From positions 1 to 53,159 of the forward strand of contig LVBK01000008.1 in assembly GCA_001604385.1 (NCBI GenBank): a stretch of DNA of 53,159 nucleotides. The letters are read 5' to 3'. Shown piece by piece: positions 40,061-48,966 of this stretch. The translations under genes and the position numbers were made by a program. Every line of letters starts with the position of its first letter. Positions within the stretch are counted from its first letter, which is position 1. Under the pieces are notes generated by a model that saw only the letters and a list, made by a program, of their open reading frames with translations, was not told the DNA's origin and ran no database searches. This DNA comes from Spirochaetales bacterium Spiro_09. GTDB taxonomy: Bacteria; Spirochaetota; Spirochaetia; Treponematales; Treponemataceae.

Positions 40061-40742
40061 ACGAGTGCAGGGCGTTTTTTTCTTCTGCCGTCAGGGAAAT
40101 AATGTCGAGAACCATAAGGTTCGTGTTTTTTCGTATTCTGCATACCGGATGGAGCAGGGTCGCATCCACTTTCAGCGAGCAGTCCTCGATAGTATCTCCT
40201 TCCGTAAGGTCGGTGGTTGCCGAAGGCGCGTCCGGGCGGAACCAAATTTCCTCGAGGCCAAGTTTCTCTATAACGCCGGTAATAAGGGTGTCGGTAACCG
40301 GATTGCTGAACATGAAGACCGCATGGGCACTCACCGGCTCATATTCACGGCGCTGTTCAATTTGACCCACATGCCGGTACCGCGAGAAAATTTCTACGAG
40401 CTGCTGCCGGTCGCTGATGGAATCGAGGTGTTCGCTGACAATTGCCTGAACGCCGATGTGCACGGCCTTGTCCGCGTCCTCCGGCGTAAAGCGCTCGTTC
40501 GTCAGCAGAATTATGATCGTCCTGTCTTTTCCGGTGTCGCTCCTGACGTACTGCACGATCGTTTTCCAGTGACGGGGAAAGTCCACCGCGCTGATGAACA
40601 CTACGTCGGGCGCAATTTCTTCCAGATTATCCCAGGCCTTGATGGCCGAGCGGTACCGGATAATGTCAAAGCCGTACTGACCGATATTGTCTTGGATCAT
40701 GCGGACGGAGGTGTCTGTATCTGTGATCAGCAGTGCTTTCAT
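40035..40742 (-). CDS. Degenerate receiver-domain protein with PilZ-like C-terminus
   Basis: This 235-residue protein begins like a response-regulator receiver (MKALLITDTDTSVRMIQDNI, then DVVFISAVDFPRHW, then IIILLTNERFTPED). The position of the phosphorylated aspartate reads FISAVD and is shifted or lost, so phosphorylation is doubtful. The C-terminal 110 residues have RREYEPV and a beta-rich pattern (SLKVDATLLHPVCRIRKN) reminiscent of a PilZ domain, which binds cyclic-di-GMP through RxxxR and DxSxxG; the second motif is not clear here. It may be a c-di-GMP or protein-interaction adaptor. It follows the exported-protein gene by 12 bases on the same strand. Confidence 0.65.
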   Translation of the reverse strand: MKALLITDTDTSVRMIQDNIGQYGFDIIRYRSAIKAWDNLEEIAPDVVFISAVDFPRHWKTIVQYVRSDTGKDRTIIILLTNERFTPEDADKAVHIGVQAIVSEHLDSISDRQQLVEIFSRYRHVGQIEQRREYEPVSAHAVFMFSNPVTDTLITGVIEKLGLEEIWFRPDAPSATTDLTEGDTIEDCSLKVDATLLHPVCRIRKNTNLMVLDIISLTAEEKNALHSFIFGEVSV

Positions 40743-40754
40743 TGATGGTATATC

Positions 40755-41729
40755 CTATTCCGTACCCAAATTGTCTACCGTGTAATCGGTAATGTACCAT
40801 ATACCGTTCCGGGATTTCAGGAAATACGTAAAGCGTTTTTTCTCGCGGAAGGTACGGTAATCAAACCAGGAAATGACCGTCACGGTTCCCTCGCTTTCGG
40901 TATAGCTTGTCCGTTCGATGCTGAACTGTACCGGTATGGTTGAAATATCGCGATCAACCGTTGCCTGGGTCAAATCAGTTTTATATTTCTCTATCATGGC
41001 AAAGCGTCCGCTTTCGCTTTCGCTGCGATAGCGTCTGTTTCGGGCAGGATCTTTCTGAATCATCTGGTCAAGGTCAAGATAGAGGAAGAACTGGTCCCAG
41101 TGCGATTTTTGCCGTGCGGTTATCATGTATCGGACAACCTGGTCCGGCGGAAGCGGCTCGGGTTTGAGAATTTCGGCGGTGACCGGCGAAACGGGAAGGG
41201 CCGAAACGGCCGCCGCGCCGGGAGAGGGCTTTATCTCGAGCATGAGCCGGTTTGACGCCAGGGCGATTTCCCCTGACTGGCCCGAGACCCTGCGCAGTTC
41301 GGGGTAAAAGGAAGACTCAAGTACGTAGATGCCGGGACTTGCGATGTGTATGTAGTCCTTGACGTTTTCCACGAACGAATATGCTTCCCCGGGCTCGATG
41401 CTTATTTCCCGGAAGAAAACCTGCCGGTTTGTGTTGCGCCGCCTGATCCAGGTTTCGGTATGGTCAAGAAAGCGGTTCTTTGTGTCAATGGCGGTAAAAT
41501 CGAGGCTGAAAAAAAGATCGTCGGCCAATTTAAAGCGAACGGTCGACGCGCCGTTATTCGCGATGGTGACCTGCACCAGGATGGGTTCGGACGAGGAATT
41601 GCCGGGGTAATAGACCGTCCGGTTATAAAAGCGAATCGAGATATCGGCTCCGGGAAGGGCATCCTGTGACGCGAAAAGTCCTGCACTGACCGACAGTACG
41701 AGCATGGTTATGAAAAAAAATCGTTTCAC
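40755..41729 (-). CDS. Exported protein with Ig-like N-terminal domain
   Basis: GTG at 41729, with GGAG 8 bases upstream, starts a signal peptide (VKRFFFITMLVLSVSAGLFA/SQ); the frame continues upstream to 41831 across mfd regulatory DNA and is not used. The 324-residue product has a beta-sandwich-like region (about 25-160: ISIRFYNRTVYYPG, ILVQVTIANNGASTVRFKL) similar to CARDB or BatD-type Ig-like domains. A proline-rich linker follows. A C-terminal domain (about 225-324, TVTVISWFDYRTFREKKRFT, NGIWYITDYTVDNL) resembles NTF2-like or SnoaL-type periplasmic domains. The destination is the periplasm. I do not recognise a specific family. It is divergent from mfd. Confidence 0.72.
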   Translation of the reverse strand: MKRFFFITMLVLSVSAGLFASQDALPGADISIRFYNRTVYYPGNSSSEPILVQVTIANNGASTVRFKLADDLFFSLDFTAIDTKNRFLDHTETWIRRRNTNRQVFFREISIEPGEAYSFVENVKDYIHIASPGIYVLESSFYPELRRVSGQSGEIALASNRLMLEIKPSPGAAAVSALPVSPVTAEILKPEPLPPDQVVRYMITARQKSHWDQFFLYLDLDQMIQKDPARNRRYRSESESGRFAMIEKYKTDLTQATVDRDISTIPVQFSIERTSYTESEGTVTVISWFDYRTFREKKRFTYFLKSRNGIWYITDYTVDNLGTE

Positions 41730-41780
41730 CTGAAATTCTCCCTTTTTCTTTATATCGGACTTTTTAAGTTTGTTCATTAG

Positions 41781-41789
41781 TGGTATTAT
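41781..41789 (+). promoter_or_regulatory. Extended -10 element directly before mfd
   Basis: TGG followed by TATTAT (41784-41789) is an extended -10 (TGN-TATTAT). A -35 is weak (T/A-rich, about 41761-41767). The predicted start falls within about 3 bases of the mfd ATG at 41799. Confidence 0.45.
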
Positions 41790-41798
41790 GGCCGGGAC

Positions 41799-44700
41799 AT
41801 GATTACCACAGTCCTCAAAAATGCAATACACCGCTGGCCGGACATGGCCAGCGTTTTGTCACGTTTAAAAGAGTCCGATTGGCCCTACGAGATAGAGGGC
41901 GTTCAGGGCGGCTTGCACGGATTTTTCTTCTCCGAATACCTTGACGCCTTCCCCGGCCTCATTGTGCTGGTAGTGAGCGGCGACAAGGAAATTGAAAATC
42001 TGAGCGCCGATCTGGAGCTGACGGGCGTCGATTACCGGGTTTTGCCCTGGTGGGGGGCCATTGCCTACCGGCCGGTGGCAAGCGGCGCGCTGGTTTTCGG
42101 GGAACGCGCCGCGCGGCTTGCGGAATTGTGCGCCGATGACGGGCGGAACGGCATGCCCCGCGTGCTGGTCATGACCCAGCGCGCCCTCCTGACCCCGGTT
42201 CCTCCTCCCGCCTGGTTCCGGACCCTGACCCGAAGCCTTCGCGTCGGGGACTGCTTTGATCCGGCCGGTCTTGCGGAAATCCTTGTTTCCTGGGGCTATA
42301 CACGGGTGCCCCGGGTAACGGTCAAGGGAGAATTCACCCTGCGGGGAGAAGTGTTTGACCTGTATCTGCCGGGTTCCGACGAGGCGCTCCGGATTGTCTT
42401 CGACTTTGACCGGATCGAGCAGATAAAACTTTTTGATCCCGAAACGCAAACTTCCCTGGGCACCGCCGCGCAAGCCACCGTGTATCCGGCAAAGGAGGTA
42501 ATCTGGGACGAGGAGCGGCTGTCGGTTCTGGAAAGCGCTCTTTCCCGGTGCGCGGAATTCGAGTCGGGCGGGAAGGCCGTCGTCGATCATTTGCGCCAGC
42601 ATGGCTCCATGACCGGAGAGGAATTGTTCTTCCCGCTTGCCTTTGAGGAGTCTTCGACCGTTTTTGAATACCTGCGCGATCGGGACGGAAGCGATACCCC
42701 GGTGTTCTTTCTTGACTGGGATCGCCAGCTCAATGCCCAGGAGAGCCTCGAGAGGGAGTTTGTGGGCCTGTACCGCAAGTCGCGCGGCGCGCACGGCGAG
42801 GAAGCGCAAAACCCCCTGCTTGCCGAACTGCCCGAACCCCAGCGCATCCTCCTCAATTTCCGCACCCTTGCCGCAAGCTGGCAGAAGCGGCTTCTTTTCC
42901 GCACCATTCACGGGGACGAATCCCTCTCCCAAAACCGCCTCAAACTGGTCTGCGACCCGCCGCGCAGCTTTTTCGGTAACATTGTCTACCTGAAGGAAGA
43001 GCTGGACACCCTGATACGGGACAAGTGGAAAATCTGCGTATTCGCGGAAAGCGAAAACCAGGCCGCGCGCGTGAGCGAGATTCTGAAGGAGTTTCCGGTC
43101 GAGGTCGTTCCCTACGACCTTTCTTCGGGCTTCGGCATCCCGGCCCTGAAAATTCTGGTCATTCAGGAAAACGAAATTTTCGGCAGGCGCCGGCACATAC
43201 CGAAGTCGGTCAAGCATGCCAAAAGCGCCGTTATCGATACCTTCGTCGAGCTCAACCCGGGCGACTATGTCGTTCACGTCAATTACGGTATCGGATTGTT
43301 CAAGGGAATCGACCGGGTGCGCGCGCTCGGAAACGAACGCGACTACATCAAACTGGAATATGCCGACGAGGAAGTGGTGTTCATCCCCATCGAGCAGGTC
43401 AATCTGGTGCAGCGGTATATCGGAAACGAAGGCGATGCACCCCGCCTTGACCGGCTTGGCTCCAAGAGCTGGGAAAACCGGAAAAACAAGGTCAAGAAGG
43501 CGGTAGAGGATATTGCCCAGCGCCTGATCGATTTGTATTCCCGCCGGAAGGCGGCCCGGGGCTTTGCCTTCCCGAAGGACGGCGAGTGGCAAATCGGCTT
43601 CGACGCGGCCTTCCCCTACGAGGAAACCGCGGACCAGCTGACCGTCATTGACGAAATAAAAGTAGACATGGAGAAGCCCGTGCCCATGGACCGCCTTGTG
43701 TGCGGTGACGTGGGCTACGGAAAGACCGAGGTCGCCATGCGGGCCGCCTTCAAGGCGGTTATGGGCGGCAAACAGGTGGCCTTCCTTGCGCCGACCACCC
43801 TCCTTGCGGAACAGCATTACGACTCCTGCGTTGACCGCTTTTCCAAATTCCCGGTGCGCATCGCGCAGCTTTCGCGCTTTATCGCGCCGGCCGACCAGAA
43901 GAAAACCCTCGAGCGGGTCGCCGCGGGCGAAATTGACATTTTGATCGGAACGCACCGCATTATCCAGAAAGACGTCAAATTCAAGGATTTGGGACTGATG
44001 ATTATCGACGAGGAACAGCGGTTCGGCGTCAAGGACAAGGAACGGCTGAAGGAAATGCGGACGAACGTCGACTCCCTTGCCCTGTCGGCGACGCCCATCC
44101 CGCGAACCCTGCACATGAGCCTTTTGAAAATCCGGGACATGAGCCTGTTGACCACCCCGCCCCGGAACCGGCATCCCATTGAAACCGTTATCGGGGAGTT
44201 CAACCCCGACCGCATCGCGGCCGCCATCCGCCGGGAAGTCGAGCGGGGAGGTCAGGTGTTTTATCTCCATAACCGCGTTGAAAGTCTGGTGGAAACGCGG
44301 ATTATGGTAGAAAAACTGGTTCCCGAAATGATGGTGGATATCGCGCACGGACAGATGAGCAGCCACGAGCTGGAGGATATATTCCGCCGCTTCAAGATGG
44401 GCGGCTTTCACGTACTCATCGCGACCACCATCATCGAAAACGGCATCGACATTCCCAACGTCAACACCATCATCATCGATCGGGCGAACATGTACGGCGT
44501 TTCCCAGCTGTATCAGCTGCGGGGCCGGGTCGGGCGGTCCGACCGCAAGGCCTATGCCTATCTCTTCCACCCGGAAGGGAAGGCCCTTTCCGAAATTGCC
44601 ATGAAGCGCTTGCAGGTCATCTCGGACTTTACCGAACTGGGGTCCGGCTTCAAGATCGCCATGAAGGACATGGAAATTCGCGGCGCGGGCAACCTCCTGG

Positions 44701-45251
44701 GGCGCGAGCAATCGGGCGAGATCTATTCCGTCGGCTTTGACCTCTACCTCAAACTGCTCGAGGAAGCGGTGCAAAAATTGCAGGATTCCGACTTTGTGGC
44801 GGTCGAGGATGTCTGGCTTGAGCTTGAATACACCGGCTTCATTCCCGACTCGTATATTCCGCTCGCGCAAACCAAGATGGAAGTGTACAAGAAAATCGCC
44901 TCCATATCCGCGCAGGACGAGCTTGAGCGGGTGTATGCGGAACTGGAAGACCGTTTCGGCCCGATTCCTGACGAAGTGTCAAGCTTGCTTTCCCTTGCGG
45001 AAATTCGCATTATGTGTCGAAAGCTTTCAATCGCGAGCCTGAAAGAACGCTCCGGGCGCGTCGATGTCGAGTTCTCGAAGGTGTCCAAGGTATCGGTTGA
45101 ACGGCTGTTGCGGATGATGAAGGAGTCGGCCGGCCGCGTCAAGCTGGACGCGCATCGGCCAAACGTGCTGATACTGGAAACCGGCAAGATCGGCCTGAAG
45201 GAAAAAAGCGAATACATCCGGGAAAAACTGGAGCAGCTTGCCGCCGGCTGA
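41799..45251 (+). CDS. mfd: Transcription-repair coupling factor Mfd
   Basis: Mfd removes stalled RNA polymerase and recruits UvrA. The 1150 residues match the family length. UvrB-homologous region: about 1-340 (LPWWGAIAYRP, GEFTLRGEVFDLYLPGSDEA). RNA polymerase-interacting CarD-like domain: about 480-560 (ELNPGDYVVHVNYGIGLFKG). RecG-like translocase: Walker A GDVGYGKTEVAMRAAF near 636, LMIIDEEQRFGV, LSATPIPRTLHMSL and QLRGRVGRSDRKAYAYL. The C-terminal regulatory domain has LELEYTGFIPDSYI. The ATG at 41799 has no usable Shine-Dalgarno (GGGA is one base away). An antisense open frame of 1001 codons across it is a composition artefact. Confidence 0.97.
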   Translation: MITTVLKNAIHRWPDMASVLSRLKESDWPYEIEGVQGGLHGFFFSEYLDAFPGLIVLVVSGDKEIENLSADLELTGVDYRVLPWWGAIAYRPVASGALVFGERAARLAELCADDGRNGMPRVLVMTQRALLTPVPPPAWFRTLTRSLRVGDCFDPAGLAEILVSWGYTRVPRVTVKGEFTLRGEVFDLYLPGSDEALRIVFDFDRIEQIKLFDPETQTSLGTAAQATVYPAKEVIWDEERLSVLESALSRCAEFESGGKAVVDHLRQHGSMTGEELFFPLAFEESSTVFEYLRDRDGSDTPVFFLDWDRQLNAQESLEREFVGLYRKSRGAHGEEAQNPLLAELPEPQRILLNFRTLAASWQKRLLFRTIHGDESLSQNRLKLVCDPPRSFFGNIVYLKEELDTLIRDKWKICVFAESENQAARVSEILKEFPVEVVPYDLSSGFGIPALKILVIQENEIFGRRRHIPKSVKHAKSAVIDTFVELNPGDYVVHVNYGIGLFKGIDRVRALGNERDYIKLEYADEEVVFIPIEQVNLVQRYIGNEGDAPRLDRLGSKSWENRKNKVKKAVEDIAQRLIDLYSRRKAARGFAFPKDGEWQIGFDAAFPYEETADQLTVIDEIKVDMEKPVPMDRLVCGDVGYGKTEVAMRAAFKAVMGGKQVAFLAPTTLLAEQHYDSCVDRFSKFPVRIAQLSRFIAPADQKKTLERVAAGEIDILIGTHRIIQKDVKFKDLGLMIIDEEQRFGVKDKERLKEMRTNVDSLALSATPIPRTLHMSLLKIRDMSLLTTPPRNRHPIETVIGEFNPDRIAAAIRREVERGGQVFYLHNRVESLVETRIMVEKLVPEMMVDIAHGQMSSHELEDIFRRFKMGGFHVLIATTIIENGIDIPNVNTIIIDRANMYGVSQLYQLRGRVGRSDRKAYAYLFHPEGKALSEIAMKRLQVISDFTELGSGFKIAMKDMEIRGAGNLLGREQSGEIYSVGFDLYLKLLEEAVQKLQDSDFVAVEDVWLELEYTGFIPDSYIPLAQTKMEVYKKIASISAQDELERVYAELEDRFGPIPDEVSSLLSLAEIRIMCRKLSIASLKERSGRVDVEFSKVSKVSVERLLRMMKESAGRVKLDAHRPNVLILETGKIGLKEKSEYIREKLEQLAAG

Positions 45252-45275
45252 ACCGGACGTCAAACGGAAAACCGG

Positions 45276-47432
45276 TTAGCTCTCGGCGTCCTCAAGATCC
45301 TCGCACACATCCGCCATGCCCGTGCTGATGAGCCGGTGCGTTCGCGACATGAAGGTAAAGATTGCCGGGTCCTGGGGAAACTCCTTTGCCAGTTCCCGGA
45401 AGAGCTCATGGGCTTCCGCATAGCGACCCCGTTGATACTCGCTTATCGCCTTTTCAAAGTTTTCCCGGGAGAGCGCGAAGGTGTTGAATTCCTCTTCCGC
45501 CAGTCCGTCAAAAATGTGGATAACGTGAACCGGCTGTTTGCGTCCCTGAACCCGTACCTGGCCCAGATGGCGGAAATGGTATTGCTTCGGGTTGTGAAGG
45601 CGATCAAAGAAGGCCGCCGGCACGATAATGCCCTTTCCGTAGAGCTTGCACAGGCCCTCAAGCCGGCTGCACAAATTGACGGAGTCGGCAATAACGGTCG
45701 TGTCCATGCGGCGTTCTTCGCCCACCGTTCCCAGAATGAGGGGGCCGTAATTAAGCCCGATTCCCACGCTGATGGACGGAATGTCCGTTCCCTCCCGCTC
45801 CCGGTTCAGTTCCACGACCGCCTTCTGGATGCCGATCGCCGCCTGCATGGCGGATTCCGGGGAGTCGGGAAACAGGGCGATAAAGCCGTCACCCAGATAC
45901 TTGTCGATAAACCCTCCGTTTTCCCGGATAACCTCGCCGACAAAACCGAAGTAGCTATTGAGGAATTCGAAGGTTTTCGCCGCTCCCAGCTGTTCGGCCA
46001 TCGTGGTGAATCCGCGGATGTCGGTGAACATGATGGTCATGTTCTTTTCGACCTGGTCGCCAAGCATAATGTCGTCGACTTCCTGTCGGTGGAGCAGCTG
46101 GAAAAACTCGTGCGGAATAAAGCGCCTGAGAGACTCGTTCATGGTCAGGAGGGTTTTCCCCAGGTGTTCCGATTCGTCAAAGGCCTTCGAAAACCGCATG
46201 GCAAGCAATACCGACTGGGTGAACAAAAACATGACGAGGCCGATGGAAAGCGAATTGAAGGTGTTGACGATACCCATGTTAAAGAGGATTTCATTGATGC
46301 CGAAACAGAGAAAGAGGGCAATGCCGATGACGGTTGTCAGCGCGCCTTCCCGTTTTTTCGCGAGGGCATAGCCGATGATGATAATGATGTACAGGACGTA
46401 GGCGCCCGTGATGATCTCGTAGATAACAACCGTGGAATTATAGACCGCCGGCGGGAAAAAGAGGCAGCAGGAAAACACGAGGCCCAGGACCTGATACACG
46501 CGCATGGCGGGCCGCGAAATGTCGCGTTCGAAAATGTGGGAAATATAGGCGCTGAAAACGGGTATTCCCAGATAAAAGCTCAGGTGGTCGATGCGGTTGA
46601 CGGTAGCCCAGGAAATTGAGGGCAGGAGGGAAAAAATGAAGCGTTCCCCGTACACCAGCGACCGGACGGCAATGATGATGCAAAAGAGGCCGAACCACAG
46701 GGGCGAGCGGTCCTGCCTGCGCAGCCAGAACAGGCACAGGTGATACAGTCCGATGGTCAAAAGCGAGCCGAAGATGGCAATATCCATGGCCAGGCTTTTC
46801 ATGTAGACGGTTTGTATGGTGTTGCCCTTTCCTATCGAAATGCTGCGGTTAAAGCCTCCCCGGCGTTCGGAAAAGTTCGCCACCTGGATAACCAGCTCGT
46901 TTTTGCCGACACGGGGAACTATGCTGACAATGCCGGTTTTATACGAGGGAAGGGTGTCCTCCGCCGTGTACGCGGGCTTTCCCGCGGAGAAAATTTCCGT
47001 GCCGTTGAAATAAATGCGGGAGGCTGAGAAGAATTCGGGAATCAGGAGGGAAAGGCTTTCGCTTCTGCGGGGAAAGAGCAGGGTGAGCCGGTAACTTGCC
47101 GTACCGTAGGTTCCCAGGGAACCCTTTGGCCCCTTGACGTTTTGCCACAGGCTTTCCTCGGGAACCCGTATGCTCATGAGCGCGGGCAGAGCGGTGTCCG
47201 TCCCGCCGGAAGGGGCGTCAAGCAGCAGGCCGGGAAAAAAGTCCCATTCGCCCGAAAGGGTTACCGCGCCCTGGATCTGAAAGTCCCAGGAGGAAAGGTC
47301 GATGGTCCCGCTTTTCGCAACGGGCGAAAACACCGCCGGGTTTATGCAGGAACCCAGCACCGTCAACAGGGCTATGCTGATGAATACTACCGGAAGAAAA
47401 AGAGAATAGGTCGTTTTCTGTTCGCTGTCCAT
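45276..47432 (-). CDS. 7TMR-DISM sensor adenylate/guanylate cyclase with TPR tail
   Basis: The ATG at 47432 (AGGGG about 10 bases upstream) gives 718 residues; a longer frame exists to 47579 but lacks support. A membrane helix or lipoprotein-like segment (about 10-30, LLTVLGSC) precedes a periplasmic DISM-type beta-jelly domain (about 45-190: LSGEWDFFPGLLL, LTLLFPRRSESLSLLIPE, IYFNGTEIF). Seven membrane helices follow (about 200-405). The class III cyclase domain (about 455-640) has the metal aspartates in MFTDIRGFTTMAEQL and KYLGDGFIALF, plus GIGLNYGPLILG. A C-terminal TPR pair ends the protein. It should turn an external ligand, possibly carbohydrate, into cAMP or cGMP. It converges on mfd. 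Confidence 0.92.
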   Translation of the reverse strand: MDSEQKTTYSLFLPVVFISIALLTVLGSCINPAVFSPVAKSGTIDLSSWDFQIQGAVTLSGEWDFFPGLLLDAPSGGTDTALPALMSIRVPEESLWQNVKGPKGSLGTYGTASYRLTLLFPRRSESLSLLIPEFFSASRIYFNGTEIFSAGKPAYTAEDTLPSYKTGIVSIVPRVGKNELVIQVANFSERRGGFNRSISIGKGNTIQTVYMKSLAMDIAIFGSLLTIGLYHLCLFWLRRQDRSPLWFGLFCIIIAVRSLVYGERFIFSLLPSISWATVNRIDHLSFYLGIPVFSAYISHIFERDISRPAMRVYQVLGLVFSCCLFFPPAVYNSTVVIYEIITGAYVLYIIIIIGYALAKKREGALTTVIGIALFLCFGINEILFNMGIVNTFNSLSIGLVMFLFTQSVLLAMRFSKAFDESEHLGKTLLTMNESLRRFIPHEFFQLLHRQEVDDIMLGDQVEKNMTIMFTDIRGFTTMAEQLGAAKTFEFLNSYFGFVGEVIRENGGFIDKYLGDGFIALFPDSPESAMQAAIGIQKAVVELNREREGTDIPSISVGIGLNYGPLILGTVGEERRMDTTVIADSVNLCSRLEGLCKLYGKGIIVPAAFFDRLHNPKQYHFRHLGQVRVQGRKQPVHVIHIFDGLAEEEFNTFALSRENFEKAISEYQRGRYAEAHELFRELAKEFPQDPAIFTFMSRTHRLISTGMADVCEDLEDAES

Positions 47433-47502
47433 GCGCGCTGATCCCCTGTCGGTATGTTGCCGATACAAAGTATACAATATATTACCAGATAAGGAAGGGT
47501 TT

Positions 47503-47961
47503 GTGGTGCATGTTTTACCGGATACCAGATTTCTTTCAACCGCCGTGTTCGCGCTCTCCGCGCTTGTCGCCTCGGTCATCGACCTGTGGCGGGGTAAAAT
47601 CCCCCGCTGGTGCGTCTATCCGCCCCTCATCGCGCTTCTCGCGCTCTGTGCCGTCTCCGGTGTCCGGGTCCTGGCAGTCGCTCTTGCGGGCGCTCTGTGC
47701 TTCTTTGCGCTCCTGGCCCTCTCGCGGAAGGCCTCGGGCGGCCTCATGGGGAAGGGCGACCTCCGCTTCGGCGCGCTCTGCGGCCTCTACTGCGGTTTTC
47801 CCGCCGCCGCGATCGCCGCCTTCCTGGCCGCCCTCTTCGCGCTGGCCGCCTTTGCCTTCCGTGCCGCGCTCCGCCGCCCTCGCGCTTCGATACCCTTCGC
47901 GCCCTTTCTGTCGGCGGGAAGCCTCCTTGCCCCGATCCTTTACCGCCTGCTCATCCGATAA
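47503..47961 (+). CDS. Type IV prepilin peptidase-like A24 protease (small form)
   Basis: GTG at 47503 (AAGGA 7 bases upstream) or the next GTG at 47506 gives about 152 residues. The sequence is almost wholly hydrophobic, with about five membrane helices. Both catalytic aspartates of the A24 family are visible: VIDLWRGKIPRW near the N-terminus and GKGDLRFGALCG (GxGD) in the middle. The end RASIPFAPFLSAGSLL also matches the family. It lacks the N-terminal zinc/methylase domain of PilD and is therefore of the CpaA/TadV or FlaK size class. Substrates, type IV pilin-like or other signal peptides, are not encoded nearby. It is divergent from the cyclase gene and overlaps the AEC gene by 11 bases at the 3' end. 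Confidence 0.82.
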   Translation: MVHVLPDTRFLSTAVFALSALVASVIDLWRGKIPRWCVYPPLIALLALCAVSGVRVLAVALAGALCFFALLALSRKASGGLMGKGDLRFGALCGLYCGFPAAAIAAFLAALFALAAFAFRAALRRPRASIPFAPFLSAGSLLAPILYRLLIR

Positions 47962-48868
47962 ACAGGGCCAGAACCGGAATGCTGGCAACGGAAAGAAGCG
48001 TCGTCAAAAAGACGGTCGCGCTTGCGGTATCGGTGTCGCCCCCGTAGACTTCGGCAATCAGACTGGTGTTCGAGGCGGCCGGCATTGCCGCAATAATGAC
48101 CGTAATGAGCGCAAGTTCCCGTGAAACGGGCAAAAAGCGCACGACCAGGGCCACCAGGGCCGGCCAGGCCGCCAGGCGGAGCGCGGTGACCGCGTAGACC
48201 CGCCAGTCGCCGACCACCGACCTCATTGGCGTGCGGGCAAGCATTGCCCCGGTCGTAATCATGGCAAGGGGCGTCGTCAGGGAGCCGAGCATTTCGAGCG
48301 GCAAAAAAAGCGCCTGCGGCAGGCGGACGGACAGCAGGAAGAGCGTAAAACCGGCGAACGAGGCTATCACGTTCGCGTTCAGAATGCGGGAGAGGGGGAG
48401 CGGGCGGTGGGCGCCTTCGGCCGAGCGGGACATTATGACAATGCCTGCGGAAAAGGCGAGCACGTTGAACAGAATGTTGTGGATGGACGTCAAAAAAAGG
48501 GCGGAGGGCCCCAAAATGGAAGAGACGACCGGAAAGCCGATAAAGGCCGCGTTGGAAAACGACAGGGCAAAGACAAAGGGCCCCGCCTGCCGCTTCGGGG
48601 TTCCCAAAAGGCGCACCGCAAGGAGCGACAGGGCGATTATGAAGAGGTAAAAGCCGGTCGCGACCGCAAGGGTCATCGCGGAGTCTTTCAGCAGTTCCCG
48701 CGAAAAGGGCTTTTGAAGGGACACGACGATGAGGGCGGGCAGCGTCGCCTTGATAATGAGCGTTGAAAGGGTGCGGACTGCCGGCCCCTCGATAATCTTC
48801 ATGCGGCCGAAGGCAAAGCCCGCTCCCATCAATATGAATAGCGCCGAAATTTGGGTAAAAACCTGCAT
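47951..48868 (-). CDS. AEC-family (auxin efflux carrier type) transporter
   Basis: This 305-residue integral membrane protein has about ten helices. The motifs are TLSTLIIKATLPALIVVSL in the first half and FVFALSFSNAAFIGFPVVSS, the conserved N-x-x-F-x-G-x-P of the AEC family. The second half contains LEMLGSLTTPLAMITTGAML and AAMPAASNTSLIAEVYGGD, also typical. AEC proteins move small organic acids such as malate or auxin-like compounds; the substrate here is unknown. It is divergent from the PLP decarboxylase gene (98-base gap). Confidence 0.9.
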   Translation of the reverse strand: MQVFTQISALFILMGAGFAFGRMKIIEGPAVRTLSTLIIKATLPALIVVSLQKPFSRELLKDSAMTLAVATGFYLFIIALSLLAVRLLGTPKRQAGPFVFALSFSNAAFIGFPVVSSILGPSALFLTSIHNILFNVLAFSAGIVIMSRSAEGAHRPLPLSRILNANVIASFAGFTLFLLSVRLPQALFLPLEMLGSLTTPLAMITTGAMLARTPMRSVVGDWRVYAVTALRLAAWPALVALVVRFLPVSRELALITVIIAAMPAASNTSLIAEVYGGDTDTASATVFLTTLLSVASIPVLALFIG

Positions 48869-48894
48869 GGGCCATTATTGTGCAAAATCGTGCA

Positions 48895-48923
48895 TTGACA
48901 CAACAGTCACGCATCATTATATT
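48895..48923 (+). promoter_or_regulatory. Promoter of the decarboxylase gene
   Basis: TTGACA (48895-48900), 17 bases, TATATT (48918-48923), a near-perfect sigma70 promoter. Transcription should start near 48930, about 37 bases before the GTG. Confidence 0.85.
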
Positions 48924-48966
48924 TCAAAAAATTACTTACTATTTTAGGGAGGTGGGATACGCTTAA

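Noticed and set aside
41865..44870. A 1001-codon open frame antisense to mfd
   Set aside because: It mirrors a highly G/C-biased conserved gene, has no recognisable domain and no ribosome binding site; stop codons are depleted by composition.
45251..45277. AACCGG...CCGGTT inverted repeat between mfd and the cyclase gene as a terminator
   Set aside because: The loop is 15 bases and there is no T tract on either strand.
45336..46619. A 427-codon plus-strand frame opposite the adenylate cyclase
   Set aside because: The minus-strand cyclase has complete catalytic and membrane domains; the plus frame is a charged, motif-free shadow.
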